From: Adiantum capillus-veneris | Taxonomy: Eukaryota; Streptophyta; Polypodiopsida; Polypodiales; Pteridaceae | Assembly: GCA_014529385.2 (NCBI GenBank) | Contig: CM043945.1 | Location: 141,460,241-141,524,240 of the forward strand | Direction of reading: 5' to 3' | Length of the DNA stretch: 64,000 nucleotides | Shown: positions 43,937 to 55,045 of the stretch, in pieces | Position numbering within the stretch: the first letter of the stretch is position 1 | How the letters are laid out: each line of letters begins with the position of its first letter | The notes under the pieces: model-generated | Told to the model about the DNA's origin: nothing | Seen by the model: the letters and a program-made list of their open reading frames with translations, nothing else | The model's database searches: none | Program-made: the position numbers and the translations under genes

Positions 43937-45748
43937 GTGCTAACCTATGGGATGCAACCCAATATGGTTCTTTTTAGCTAGGAATGATAACCGTTGGTCT
44001 ATGTTTTGAGCCGAGGTTCATTTAATGCCATAGAAATGGGATTGGATGGGAGTGACCCATGGATGCGTTTGAAAATCGGCCTAGTTTGGGTAGGCCTGAT
44101 GCGGACAAGAAAAGGAGAAGGGAAAATGGATCCATGAAGGGATCAAATAAGCAGTAGGATATTATCAGATTAAGGAGCTCTTCTAATTGTTTGGTAAAAA
44201 GGAACCTTGGAAAGGCTAGGAACCTAAATGGGCTATCCCGAAGTTGTCCTCATCAACTGGAACTTTTATCTTCTTCTTGGATTATTGATTTAAAAAGGAC
44301 CTAGAGTAGATTACCTTTGAATCCTTTCCCATAGAAGATAAAAAATAATAATAATTGGAAGTTGTGTAAAGGTGCTGCCTCCACACGTGGCAAAGGAGAC
44401 AGGATATACGAGTCCTAGGATGAGGATGGGGATATTCCTGGAGACGTATATTTGATTGCTTGAAAGATAACTAAAGTAGAAAGGAAGTAAAATATTCTAT
44501 AAAGAAAAAGGTAGGAACGACCTAATAAATGCACATAAGCAAGGGTATGGAATAGTTTTCATGTTGCTTTCAAATTCTATATATGTATTCTTGGTTTGAC
44601 ATGATTGAAATTGTGTTTCTAATATCATAGTACTACCTTGGAAAAGGTGCATTTACTAAACAGTCTCTTGGCAGGGTGGATTCCACAAGGTTAATTTTTT
44701 AACTAGAAATTTGAACCCAATTTTATGTTGTCTATTAAGTTAAGTCAAGAACAGGAAGAAGGGATTCCAACCTATGGAGCAAGAATCAAACTTGGGAACG
44801 AGAGATTCATGTAGTTAACAAATACACCCCTCATCTTATGGTAGCTCAATGATGGTTGTGCTCAATCATAACCAAGAAAAATGCGTAAATGACCTTAGAC
44901 CATGGGTGAATTAGAGAGATCTCACCAGTTGACCTGAGAAGGAAGAGTTCAAATTTAGTCTCATGCCTTTGATTGGAAGGTTTTGAGTTGATAAGGAATT
45001 ATATTTTGGGGGTAAGGGTTCCATATCAGAGAAGGTGTTACTACCCTTGAGTTGGCATTGAAGAGTAGAAGGAGTCCTGTCTTGGTGTTGATCTCAAGTG
45101 GGAGTGATGTCAAGAATCGTGTGTATCCATGCAGAGATGGGGCAATCGATGGTCCCTAACATGGCCCTCATATTAGGTTGATGATGATGGTGCTGAGAAT
45201 CTCCTATGCAGGCTAGTTGTGGCGTTCACATTTGGCAATGCAGCAAGAGATTCACGATGAAGGTTTGTAGGTAGTAGGGTGCAAGTTGATAAGTCTTAGC
45301 ATGCACGTAATGACAATATGGGTGCTTGTAGAGGATAGACAAATCTATGTAATGGATGTGGAAGAATGTGGTGGTTTAGGAGAAAAAAAATAAAAGTCAA
45401 TGAAACACGAGCAAAAAACCCTTATCTTCTTCTCAAAGTGGTTCCCCCATTACACACACATACACAAACACTCTGGCTATACCCTAAGTGAAAAAAAAAA
45501 ATAATAATTTTAGCTCATGCACATTGGGATCACTCAAACTCTTTTTAAAGAGATAATAACACAAAAACGACTAGTGCACACAAAATTAAAGTGGCTAATC
45601 ATGCTATGATGCATATACAGACAATGTGGCTTGTAATTTGATGCAATTATTAATGAAACATAAAAAAAAATTATAACATAGATGAATTAATTAGATTAGG
45701 CTAATAGATGAGGATGTTTATTGATTAGGAAGTATCAATCACTCTAGA
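43937..45748. other. Unassigned region, no gene recognised
   Basis: No open frame above 60 codons and no recognised domain. It may contain decayed internal sequence of the minus-strand element whose LTR lies at 45763. Confidence 0.45.
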
Positions 45749-45760
45749 ACTCTGATGCCA
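45749..45760 (-). promoter_or_regulatory. Primer-binding site of LTR element G
   Basis: The minus strand reads TGGCATCAGAGT, 10 of 12 bases like the initiator-Met site TGGTATCAGAGC, two bases inside the LTR at 45763. Confidence 0.6.
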
Positions 45761-45762
45761 AC

Positions 45763-46193
45763 TGTTGGAAAATTGTGATTATGGAGGAAATTGTAATGAG
45801 CCATTCATGAATAAGAATAGCATAGTAGACCTTGCACATTGATATATATATATATAATATATAATATATATATATATAATATAATATATATATGTATGTA
45901 TGTATTGAAATGACTACAAATCTACATGTTATATAAGCTTGCCCTAAAGATTCATGCTTTATTCATGGATGAGGTATGGGAGAGCTCAATTATTATCCCA
46001 AAAAAAGGAAAGAAAGTGGAGAGCCCATATGCTTCCTTTTGGGGCTATTTTGACTTAGATCTTGACTTTATACACAATAAGAATATGTGTAGAAAAAACA
46101 CATAATGATATATGGATATTATTTGGAAGAAGTCTAGGTATGCATAAGTGAGAGTCTCCATGGGAAGTGCATAGTATACCATACACTCCAACA
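45763..46193 (-). repeat. LTR of element G (431 bp), minus orientation
   Basis: The segment is bounded by TGTTGGA and TCCAACA, a perfect 7-bp inverted terminal repeat of the form TG...CA. The adjacent primer site on the left shows that this is a 5' LTR of a minus-strand element, probably copia. No second copy is seen and the internal region to the left is unrecognisable. Confidence 0.65.
45839..45905. repeat. TA microsatellite inside LTR G
   Basis: (TA)n with AATATA interruptions, ending in three TATG units. Confidence 0.85.
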
Positions 46194-46328
46194 AAGTGCT
46201 TATATTACAGGAGCTTGCTATGAAGCATCCTCCGATGGGTAGAGAGGAGAGACATGTATTCAAAGATGGACTATTAGATCTTCTTTTGCAGATTCAGAAT
46301 GAGGGAGAGGTCATTGATTGAGAGGCCT

Positions 46329-46450
46329 TATCTTGATCAAGATAGTCGACATATAAATTTTCATTTGTACATGTTGATGTATAGCTAGTTATCTTGATCA
46401 AGATAGTCGATGTATAAATTTTCATTTGTAGATGTTGATGTATAGCTAGT
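46329..46450. repeat. 61-bp tandem duplication
   Basis: TATCTTGATCAAGATAGTCG starts at 46329 and 46390; the two units differ at a few bases. Confidence 0.9.
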
Positions 46451-47070
46451 TATGTTTTGGTTCATATATACTTTTAGATGGTAGCAATTATGTTTATGGT
46501 GATGTCGGTTTTGATTGTGGCTATGTTTAAAGCTATGGTTATGATTTTAGATTTTAGTTATGGTTATGTTTTACGATCTACACAATGGTTTTGGTTATGG
46601 TTAACTTTTCAAAATTTTGTTATGAATATGTTTTGAAATTATGGTTATGGTTTGACGTTATGGTTCTAGTTGTGCTTAAGGTTATGGTCATGATTTCAAA
46701 ATCCAATTATCGTTTTGTTTTGTGATCTACATGATGGTTATGGTTATGGTTTTAGAATTCAATTATGATCATGATTTTAGAATTTGGTTATGGTTATGGT
46801 TTCAAATTTTTGGATATGGTTTTAGAGTTTGGTTATGGTTATTGTTTCAAAATTTGGTTGAGGATATGGTTTGAGGTTAAGGTTATGGTTTTAGAATTTG
46901 GTTATGGTTATTGGTTATGGTTATGCTTAAGCTTATGGTTATGCTTAAGATTATGGTTAATCATATGGTTATGGTTAATCGCATGGTTATGGTTATGTTT
47001 TATGATTTACACGATGATTATGGTTTGTGAGTATTGTTATGGTTATGTTTTGTGGATCTGGTCATGGTCA
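46451..47070. repeat. Degenerate GGTTAT hexamer array
   Basis: Words TATGGT/GGTTATGGTTATG recur throughout about 600 bp, mixed with longer units containing TTTTAGAATTTGGTTATGG. Open frames over it encode only G/Y/W/L-rich low-complexity peptides and are not genes. It does not match the plant telomere repeat TTTAGGG. Confidence 0.82.
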
Positions 47071-47427
47071 ATATATACATGTGTGGATTTTTCACGCAAA
47101 AAAAAGGTGGAGTGCGGTTTCTTTTGCACTCTCTCCTTTGAGCAGAGAAGGTTGCTTTTGGTACTAGAATACATGTAGCACCACATGCCAACCTTCTATG
47201 CTCAAAAAACTTTTGCCGGTTTTGGTGTCAATATGAGCATTAATATGCTCATCGGTATGCGTATTGATATATGTTTTTTAATTCCACTAGCATGTATAAT
47301 GATGCTTGCTATATCGAAAAACATATCGACGTGTTGGTACCGACACCCATACCAACGATTGGGGTTTTATAACTATTTTATTTCTTTTGATACGGGCGTT
47401 ATAATCTCCACAAGTTGTTGTAGTGAG

Positions 47428-47604
47428 TGTTAGGACAAGGGTCCTATGGGGCAAGGCCCAACCTAGGGGGTCAGGGACCTAGGCCAAGGGCCTGGACTGG
47501 ACCAGTGTGGACTGGGGATCCGCTTAGGGCAAGATCTAGGAGCTAGGCCTATATAACGGGCGGTAGGGAGGAGGATACCAAGTCTCTGTTCCCTAGGTCT
47601 TACA
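47428..47604 (+). repeat. Short LTR of element H (177 bp)
   Basis: It starts TGTTAGGAC and ends GTCTTACA (TGT...ACA). A TATA-like CCTATATAAC lies at 47549-47558, and a primer site follows after one base. No second copy is visible, so the element is truncated or its other LTR is lost. Confidence 0.6.
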
Positions 47605-47605
47605 T

Positions 47606-47618
47606 TGGTACCAGAGCC
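47606..47618 (+). promoter_or_regulatory. Primer-binding site of element H
   Basis: TGGTACCAGAGCC differs by one base from TGGTATCAGAGCC, the initiator-Met type site. Confidence 0.65.
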
Positions 47619-47727
47619 ACTCTTTTTTGAAAAAGGCAGGCGTGTTCCTCTCATGCTTTTGCATGTGCATGAACAAGGAACCGTGGAAGAGACCCCTAGA
47701 TAGGCGGGAGGAAGACGATGGCTGGCC

Positions 47728-48254
47728 GTGGCATGTGCAAGGCCTCTTGAGGCGGGAGGAGATGGCTCATTGACAAGCTCCAAATCGCTCGTGGTCAGCC
47801 TGGATTCAAGCGCGAGGCGGAGCAGGAGAAAACTAGACTTAGTGGTGGGTGCATCCAAGCAACGCGTGGAGCCAGACCTCCCTTTCTCTCTCGCGGCGGC
47901 TCTGTGGAGAACTCCATCACCCAGCTTCATGTTGGCTTCACATCAAGATGCCCTAAGGCCTTTGGCCTTGGGCAATTTACTTACGATAGGGTGCATGCCC
48001 ACCCCAGCATACACCCCATTCCAAAGGGCCATGGCGGCAACTATGAAATAAGGGGCATGGCAGGGAGTCGCCTTGCATCCTATGAAGTGCATAGCGTATT
48101 ACAACCACGACATACACAGTATGTTGAGGACATGCATCTTGACACATCCGACAACTACGGATTCAAGGAAATTGCAGATCTTTGGAAAACCAAGTTTGGG
48201 CAAATAATTGGCAGATCGTCTTCTTTGAACATTGCTATTGGGCAAGACGAATGA
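47728..48254 (+). CDS. Two overlapping open frames of unknown nature inside H
   Basis: Frames 47728-48051 and 47904-48254 overlap. The second (116 codons) contains a hydrophilic C-terminal half with D-N-Y-G-F-K-E-I-A-D-L-W-K-T-K-F-G that looks more protein-like than its surroundings. GC content is higher than in the flanks. I do not recognise either. They could be gag remnants of H or captured host exons. Confidence 0.3.
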
Positions 48255-48568
48255 ATGCAAAGCAAGGCCTAAAACACTTAAATCTCGATAGCAAGGAGCA
48301 AAAATTGCATTTATTGAATGTCCGAGGCAAGAAGCAACTGTAGAAGATCCAAAGCAAGTAAGCAGTCGTAAAGGCAATGACTAAGGGGAAAGACAATAGA
48401 TGTAGCTTTCCGATGACATGACTATAATTCCTCTTTGACCTTCAAAGGTAAGGTATACATAATTTTGGTTTTTGTTTACCAAAATTTTTGAGTCATGCCG
48501 TAAAACTCTCGTATGCACTAGCCGTGTACGTGCATCCACAAGCAACGCTGGTACCACACACAAGGTGC

Positions 48569-48760
48569 TATTGGGGTATAAAGCCCAATGTTGTTGCCCA
48601 GGTAAGTGGGCGGGCCGCCAGGTATGTACACATATTATTTTGTAAAAACCTAATAAGAACTCACTATGCTCTATACATTATAGTAGAGCGAGTTCACCAT
48701 ATCGTCGTGCTCTTCTTCTTGCACTCTCTCTCGCGTCGCACTTCCGCTCGTTCTCCTTCA
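48569..48760 (+). repeat. Element F, 5' LTR (192 bp)
   Basis: It starts TATTGGGGTATAAA (TG changed to TA) and ends TTCTCCTTCA. The TATAAA is ten bases from the start. About 90 percent identical by eye to the 3' LTR. Confidence 0.92.
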
Positions 48761-48762
48761 AC

Positions 48763-48774
48763 TAGTATCAGAGC
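48763..48774 (+). promoter_or_regulatory. Element F primer-binding site
   Basis: TAGTATCAGAGC, one change from TGGTATCAGAGC (initiator tRNA-Met), two bases after the LTR. Confidence 0.82.
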
Positions 48775-49810
48775 TCAGATCGAGGCTCGGGGCAGCATTT
48801 GCAGGTAGTCAGACTCACTTGCTCAGATTGGAGTGAGATTCGACAGGCGAAGACAGGCGATGATTTCATTATGAGATCATCTCAGCCACCGTTCGGCTTC
48901 GACAAAGTTCTGCGCAGGCCATTTTTGACTACGTGGTCTTGGCGAGTGCAGATCGGCCTCTGCAAATTTGGGGTTTTCGGCCTACGACTGTAGGTGCTGA
49001 GGATATTGACACTTGATTTGTGGATGTCTACACATCGAAGGATGGCTCACAGTTCTTGGAGGCATGTCACATACGACACGGGCACATCTAAACACAGACT
49101 GTAGGCGACATCCACTAGTTCATCAGGTAGCTTGTGTTTGCTGCTTGATAATCTAGATTTCATCCTGACATTGCAGGTACTTCCACATGGATTGTATTGT
49201 CAGAGATGATGTATGTCTGTTGAGGGTTTGCTGGCTGTGAGTCACGCAGCAAACATCTTCCACAACGGTTACAGCATACAGTGAGAAATTTGTGGATATA
49301 TGACTTTGTGGGAAGTCTATGTATTGTCAGATTTACTGCAGCATTTGTTGAGGGTCGAGTGAGGTTTTATTGAGTTGGGGGATTCTCGAATGTTGAGATC
49401 CTTTTGGTGATACAGGTCTTGGAGCGATCCGTCGAGCACCCTTAGATAGGCAGCTAGGATGTATTGACTATGAGTTAGATAGTTGGGATTGCATCTTTGG
49501 TTTACTACCGTTAAGGCATTGTCGCAGTCTATGCTTACAGGACAGTAACAGGACAGTGAGAGACAGTACAGGTGCAGGATAGGTTTACCCACAGCTTATA
49601 GTGTTAGAGAGATAGTGGTTTTTTGAGCTGTTTTTGGTCTGTTTTTTGAGTACACCAGAGCCATTTTACAAAGGAGACTCTGCCGAAATTTCTGCACAAT
49701 CTGAAGCTTTCTTGGTTCATTTGATAGGTTGATATTGGTTCAGAGGTCAGTTTACAGGGGAAACTCTGTCGAATTTTTCCCAGGAAAGTAAACTACTGTG
49801 AAGCGTAGCT
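48775..49810 (+). other. Element F leader, no conserved ORF
   Basis: About 1 kb without a frame resembling a known protein. Copia leaders are usually shorter. It may hold packaging signals. Confidence 0.5.
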
Positions 49811-52800
49811 ATGGCTGGATCACAGGACACTGCTCTTTACAATATTAAGAAACTGGATGGAACCAATTTCCCATTGTGGAAGAAGTAGATTTGGAACGTG
49901 TTGGTACAAAAGAAGCAGATAAAACCTATAAATCTCAAGGGGATAAAACCAGAAGATATGGACGAAGATGAATGGAGCAAAATGGATGAATTGGCACTTT
50001 CTACCATTATGCTGACTTTGGCAGAAAGCGTTTACTTCAATGTAGCAGACGAGATGTTGGCTTATCAAGCATGGTTAAAGCTGAGTGATCTTTATGAGAA
50101 GCAAAGTGCAGCTTCACAGGTATATTGGCTTAAGAAGCTTGTTGACTTGAAGATGAAAGAAGGGCCACCCATGTCCAATCATCTGAATGAATTCAACACA
50201 ATCTATAGTCAGTTGTCAGCTCAAGGTGTCAAGTTTGATGAACCTGTAAGAGCTATGTTTCTGTTGATCACATTGCCGGAAAGTTGGGACACTTTTTGCA
50301 CAGCTTTGAGTAATTCTGCACCTCCAGATGGTTTGAACATAGCATGTGTAGAAGGAAGTCTGCTTACTGAAGAAACCAATAGAAAGACAATGGACAAAGG
50401 CAAAGGAACAACCTTAGTTGTCAGGGGAAGGACCAAAGAAAAGTACAAAGGTGGAAAGAGGAATCAGTCTCGTAGAAAGTCCTGCAGTGCTAAAGGCAAG
50501 AGTGACATAGAATGCTACCATTGTGGCAAGAAGGGTCACATGAAAAGAGACTGCAGAGAATGGAAAGCAGAAAAAGGCAAAGAGAAAGCTAAAGACCATG
50601 GTGAGAAGAACAAGTCCTTAGTGAAGATTCAAGAAATAAATGTGACAAACACTGTTGCAGAGGATGACAGTCTAGTGTCAGGAGACATCTACTTCTTGAA
50701 GAATACAATGGACTCAGCTCTTCTTACAGCATTTGATGGAAATGCACTGAGTGACTGGATTATAGACTTAGGGGAATCACTTCATGTGTCTCCAAACAAG
50801 GAGTGGTTTACCTCTTATGTGACCACTAAAGATCATGTTCGGCTAGGCAATGGGCAGACATGTGAGATCTTAGGTGTTGGAGATGTTCAATTGAAGTTTC
50901 AGAATGGCTCTTCTTTCACGCTGAAGAATGTGAGACAAGTTCTCGCAATTACAAAGAGCTTGATCAGCACAGGTTTACTTGATGATGCTAGCTACGTCAC
51001 CACTTTTGGACAGAACATGTGGAAGATATCCAAGGGTTCTATGACAGTAGCACATGGAGTAAAGTCTGGAGGACTTTACATGATTTATGTATCAAATGTC
51101 TCTAAAAAGGTAATCAATGTAACCGAGAAACCGAACGTTTCTTTGTGGAATAGCCGGTTAGGACATATGTCCAAGAAGGGAATGGAAATCTTATCTCATT
51201 CTAGTTATTTTCCTGGCTTGTCATTTAATGATTTTGAATTCTGTGAACATTGTTTGTATGGTAAGCAAACACAGCAGCCACATAAGCATAGAAGCAGTAG
51301 AAGAGATACACAGTTGGCACTTGTTCATAGTGATTTGTGTGGATCTATGCCTAACCTATCTCTAGGGGGAGCTTCTTACTTTATGACATTTATAGATGAT
51401 TACTCGAGGAAAGTATGGGTTTACTTTCTCAAGCACAAGGATGAAGCATTTAGTGTTTTTGAAACGTTTGTGACACTTGTGGATAATCAGAGTGGCAAGA
51501 AGCTTAAATGCTTACGCACTGACAATGGTGGAGAGTATGTTTCAAAGGCCTTTCAGGACTTTTGTGAGTCAAAAGGTATAAAACGTGAACTTACTGCTCC
51601 TTACAATCCTCCTCAAAATGGTGTTGTTGAGATGATGAATAGGACCATACAAGAGAAGGTCAGAAGTATGTTGTCTAATGCACAACTGCCAAATGGGTTT
51701 TGGGTTGAAGCTGTATCAATAGTTTTTCATCTTATAAATAGATCTCCTAGCAAGGTTTTGCAGAAGGATTTAGTGGCAGAGATGGTATGGTCAGGCAAGG
51801 TGCCCTCATACAAGCATCTCAGAGTCTTTGGCTGTGAGACATATACTCATGTTGCAAAGGAATTTAGGAACAAACTTGAGCCAAAGAGTAGAAAGTGCAT
51901 CTTTCTATGCTATGGTAATTCTGGTGAGATGGGGTACAGACTTTGGGATCCCGAATCCAGAAAGGTTATCCGCAGCAATGATGTTCACTTTAATGAATCC
52001 AAATATCATTCTAAACCAGAGAGGGTTGAGGAGATTAGAAGAGTTGTCTTCCAAGAAGATGGACCTACACGTGCAAGACAAAATGTCAGGGATCAAGAGG
52101 AGCAAGGACAGGATAGAGTGGAACCACAGGTTGTGGCTGAGCCTGAGCCACCTATTGTGTGTAGATCTGGACGTATCACGCGACCTCCTGATAGGTTTGT
52201 TCCATCTATGAACTATGTCATGTTGACTGATTGCAATGACCCTTCATGTTACAAGGAAGCAGTGCAAATGAAGGACTCCGGGAATTGGCAATTGGCCATG
52301 CAGTCAGAGATGACAGCTCTGCATAAAAACAAGACATGGAAGCTAGTTAAATTACCACAGGACAAAAAGGATCTACCTTGTAAATGGGTTTACAGGTATA
52401 AGATCACCACTCATGATAGTCAGCCAAAGTACAAAGCAAGGCTTGTTGCCAAGGGCTTTAAGCAAGAACAAGGCATTGACTTTGATGAATTCTTCTCTCC
52501 GGTGGTCAAGATGACTACATCGAGATGCTTTCTTGCATTGGTTGCCATATTAGATTTGTTGTTGCACCAAATGGATGTCAAGAAAAAATTCTTGCATGGT
52601 GATTTAGATGTGGAAATTTACATGAAGCAGCCATAAGGGTTTGTTGAGAAAGGCAAGGAAGATTGGGTATGCCAGTTGTTAAAGAGTCTTTATGGCTTAA
52701 AACAATCACCGAGGGCATGGTATCATAAGTTCCACAAGTTTATGCTTTCTCAAGGCTACAAACGTAGTGAGTTCGATCATTGTCTATATACAAAGAAGGC

Positions 52801-53791
52801 TAAGGATGGTAGTTGGCTGATCCTTATTTTGTATGTGGATGACATGTTGATTGTTGGCAAGCAGTTGGAAGAAATTTCAGCTTTGAAGTCAAAGATGGCA
52901 AAATCGTTTGACATGAAAGACATGGGTGAGGCAAGTCATATACTTGGTATGCGCATTGAGAGAGACAGATCAAAGAAGTTGATTTGGCTATCTCAAACAG
53001 AGTATATTGACAAGGTTTTGCAACGTTTCAATATGGAGAAGGGAAAGGCATTGAGTGTTCCATTGCCACCATATGTGAAACTTAGCAAACAAGATTGTCC
53101 TATGTCTGAGGAAGAACAGGCTGAAATGGATAAGATTCCATATGTGTCTGCAATGGGTAGTTTGATGTATGCAATGATTGCTACTCGCCCAGACATTGCA
53201 TTTTCAGTGGGAGTGGTAAGTCGATACATGTCAAACCCAGGCAAGAAACATCGGGAGGCAGTGAAAGGAATATTGAGATACGTGAAAGCTACAAAGAGTA
53301 TGCGTATATGATATGGGAGTCAGGAGCTAAGTGTAAAGGGTTTTACAGACTCAGATTATGCAAGTGACTTAGACAACCGAAGGTCTATGTCAGGGTATGT
53401 CTTTACATTGGCTGGTGGAGCAGTATCATGGCGTTCTAGATTACAAGATTGTGTTACTCAGTCTACTCCAGAGGTTGAATATGTTGCAGCATCAGAGGCA
53501 TGCAAAGAATCAATTTAGCTTAATCGACTAGTAGCAGATTTGGGAATCAAAGAAGAGATGCATTTGTTATATTGTGATAGTCAAAGTGCTATACAATTGG
53601 CTCGCAATCTAGTTTATCACTCAAAGACAAAGCATGTGGATGTGAAGTATCATCTCATCAGGGAAATGCTCGAGGATAAGCAACTTCAGCTTGTCAAAGT
53701 TCACACCACAGAAAATCCTGTTGATCTACTTATAAAAGGACTTCCCTCAGAGAGCTTTGTGCATTTTCGCAAGCAGTTAGGTGTAGGGTAG
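49811..53791 (+). pseudogene. Element F gag-pol polyprotein (copia), four in-frame stops
   Basis: One frame of 1326 codons from ATG 49811 to TAG 53789-53791. Gag core: L-D-G-T-N-F-P-L-W, then zinc knuckle C-Y-H-C-G-K-K-G-H-M-K-R-D-C at about 50513-50554. The protease site is D-L-G-E-S where D-S-G-A-S is usual. Integrase: H-S-D-L-C-G, R-T-D-N-G-G-E and G-V-V-E, the last two acids 35 apart. RT: K-W-V-Y-R-Y-K, Q-M-D-V-K-K-K-F-L-H-G-D, L-Y-G-L-K-Q-S-P-R-A-W-Y and Y-V-D-D at about 52832-52843. RNase H: T-D-S-D-Y-A-S-D, Y-C-D-S-Q-S-A. Stops: TAG 49886-49888, TAA 52634-52636, TGA 53309-53311, TAG 53516-53518. The lack of frameshifts suggests a fairly young copy. The motifs fit a Tork/Tnt1-like lineage, by inference only. 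Confidence 0.93.
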
Positions 53792-53865
53792 TACATCACT
53801 TCTCTACATCTCTTGTATATTAGCTTGTATAGTAGCTTCTCTCACACTTAAAGTACCACATTGGA

Positions 53866-53880
53866 CTTTAAGTGGGAGGT
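53866..53880 (+). promoter_or_regulatory. Element F polypurine tract
   Basis: AGTGGGAGGT directly precedes the 3' LTR; the tract is short and not pure purine. Confidence 0.55.
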
Positions 53881-54072
53881 TGTTGGGGTATAAATCCCAA
53901 TGTGGTCGCCCAGGTAAGTGGGCGAGCCACTAGGTATGTACACATATTCTTTTGTAAAAAACTAATAAGAACTCACTATGCTCTATACATTATAGTAGAG
54001 CGATTTCACCATATTGTCGTGCTCTTCTTCTCGCACTCTCTCTCGCGTCGCACTTCCGCCTGTTCTCCTTCA
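53881..54072 (+). repeat. Element F, 3' LTR (192 bp)
   Basis: TGTTGGGGTATAAA to TTCTCCTTCA. Used to fix the boundaries of the damaged 5' LTR. Confidence 0.94.
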
Positions 54073-55045
54073 TGTGCTTCTGTGGTTAGCATAATCACAG
54101 CTAGGCACAATCGGATGTATTACGTCATTAAGGTTTTGAAATAGATAATCCATGTAGCAGCAAATCCTTTAAGGTAGGCTTTGTCTGCACAGTAGGATGC
54201 TTGTACTTTATTGTCATCTGCATAACTGGTTACACAATTCTGGCCATATCTCTACATAAGGTAATGTATGAGACTGGCATGTGGCACTTAATATACATCT
54301 TTTGATCGTCAACCATGAATTGATGTAATAACAGCAGGACTGTCAATTGCTTATGAAGCATTTGACCTAGATGGAGCATGTATCACCTGTATTGCATATC
54401 TCTAACATACATCAAAGGTGATGCACTTTCTCCACACCAAGCAGGCACGATTTCTAACAATTCACATAAGCACTCACATTTTGTTGCATATATTGATGGC
54501 AAGGGCCAAATTTTTAGTATCTCAAAGAGACAGGCATGGCCTCTTATTTGACTTGTTGAAGAAAGCAAGTTGCTTGGAATGGCCGACTGCTTGTCACGTT
54601 TTCTACACACTGATGGAGGATGCTTACCACACAGTTCTGGTTAGCACAAACATATTTATGTGAAGCAAGGCTTCCATTTACGACTCTTACATTGAGATTT
54701 TACCCATTTGAGGCATCCTATGAGCCCACTCCTTTGGGAAATTTCTCCATATAAGACCATATTAGGTATTTTGGTAAAAATCTCACATTATGGGAATCTC
54801 CAAATCGACTAAATTCATGTAATTTGGGAATTTTCCACTTAAAGTGGGAAAAAGTGAGGTGTGTGGTTAGTCAATGAAGTGAAAATCTCATAGGATTGTG
54901 GCGTTGATAAACACCAAAAGTCAAGAGGATGTAAAACACATGGATTTGAATAATAACTACGAATTACATAAAACAAAGGAAGATACAAAAAAATATTTTG
55001 TTTACAAATTGACTAGTATAGTCACAATGGAAGCTCCACATAATT
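54073..55045. other. Unassigned region, no gene recognised
   Basis: Only short frames without domain signal. A GTGGGAAAA/TTTTCCCAC-like inverted stretch is near 54830-54860. Probably old flanking DNA of the F insertion. Confidence 0.45.

Larger units (their letters stand above)
48569..54072 (+). mobile_element. Ty1/copia LTR retrotransposon F, nearly complete (5.5 kb)
   Basis: LTRs of 192 bp each (48569-48760, 53881-54072), PBS, a 1-kb leader, a single gag-pol frame and a polypurine tract are all present. Flanks GGTGC (48564-48568) and TGTGC (54073-54077) agree at four of five bases and are the probable target duplication. Domain order gag-protease-integrase-RT-RNase H defines copia. Four stop codons but no frameshift interrupt the frame. 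Confidence 0.95.

Noticed and set aside
46451-47070. Possible interstitial telomere repeat
   Set aside because: The hexamer is GGTTAT/TATGGT, not TTTAGGG or TTAGGG, and it is mixed with longer unrelated units.
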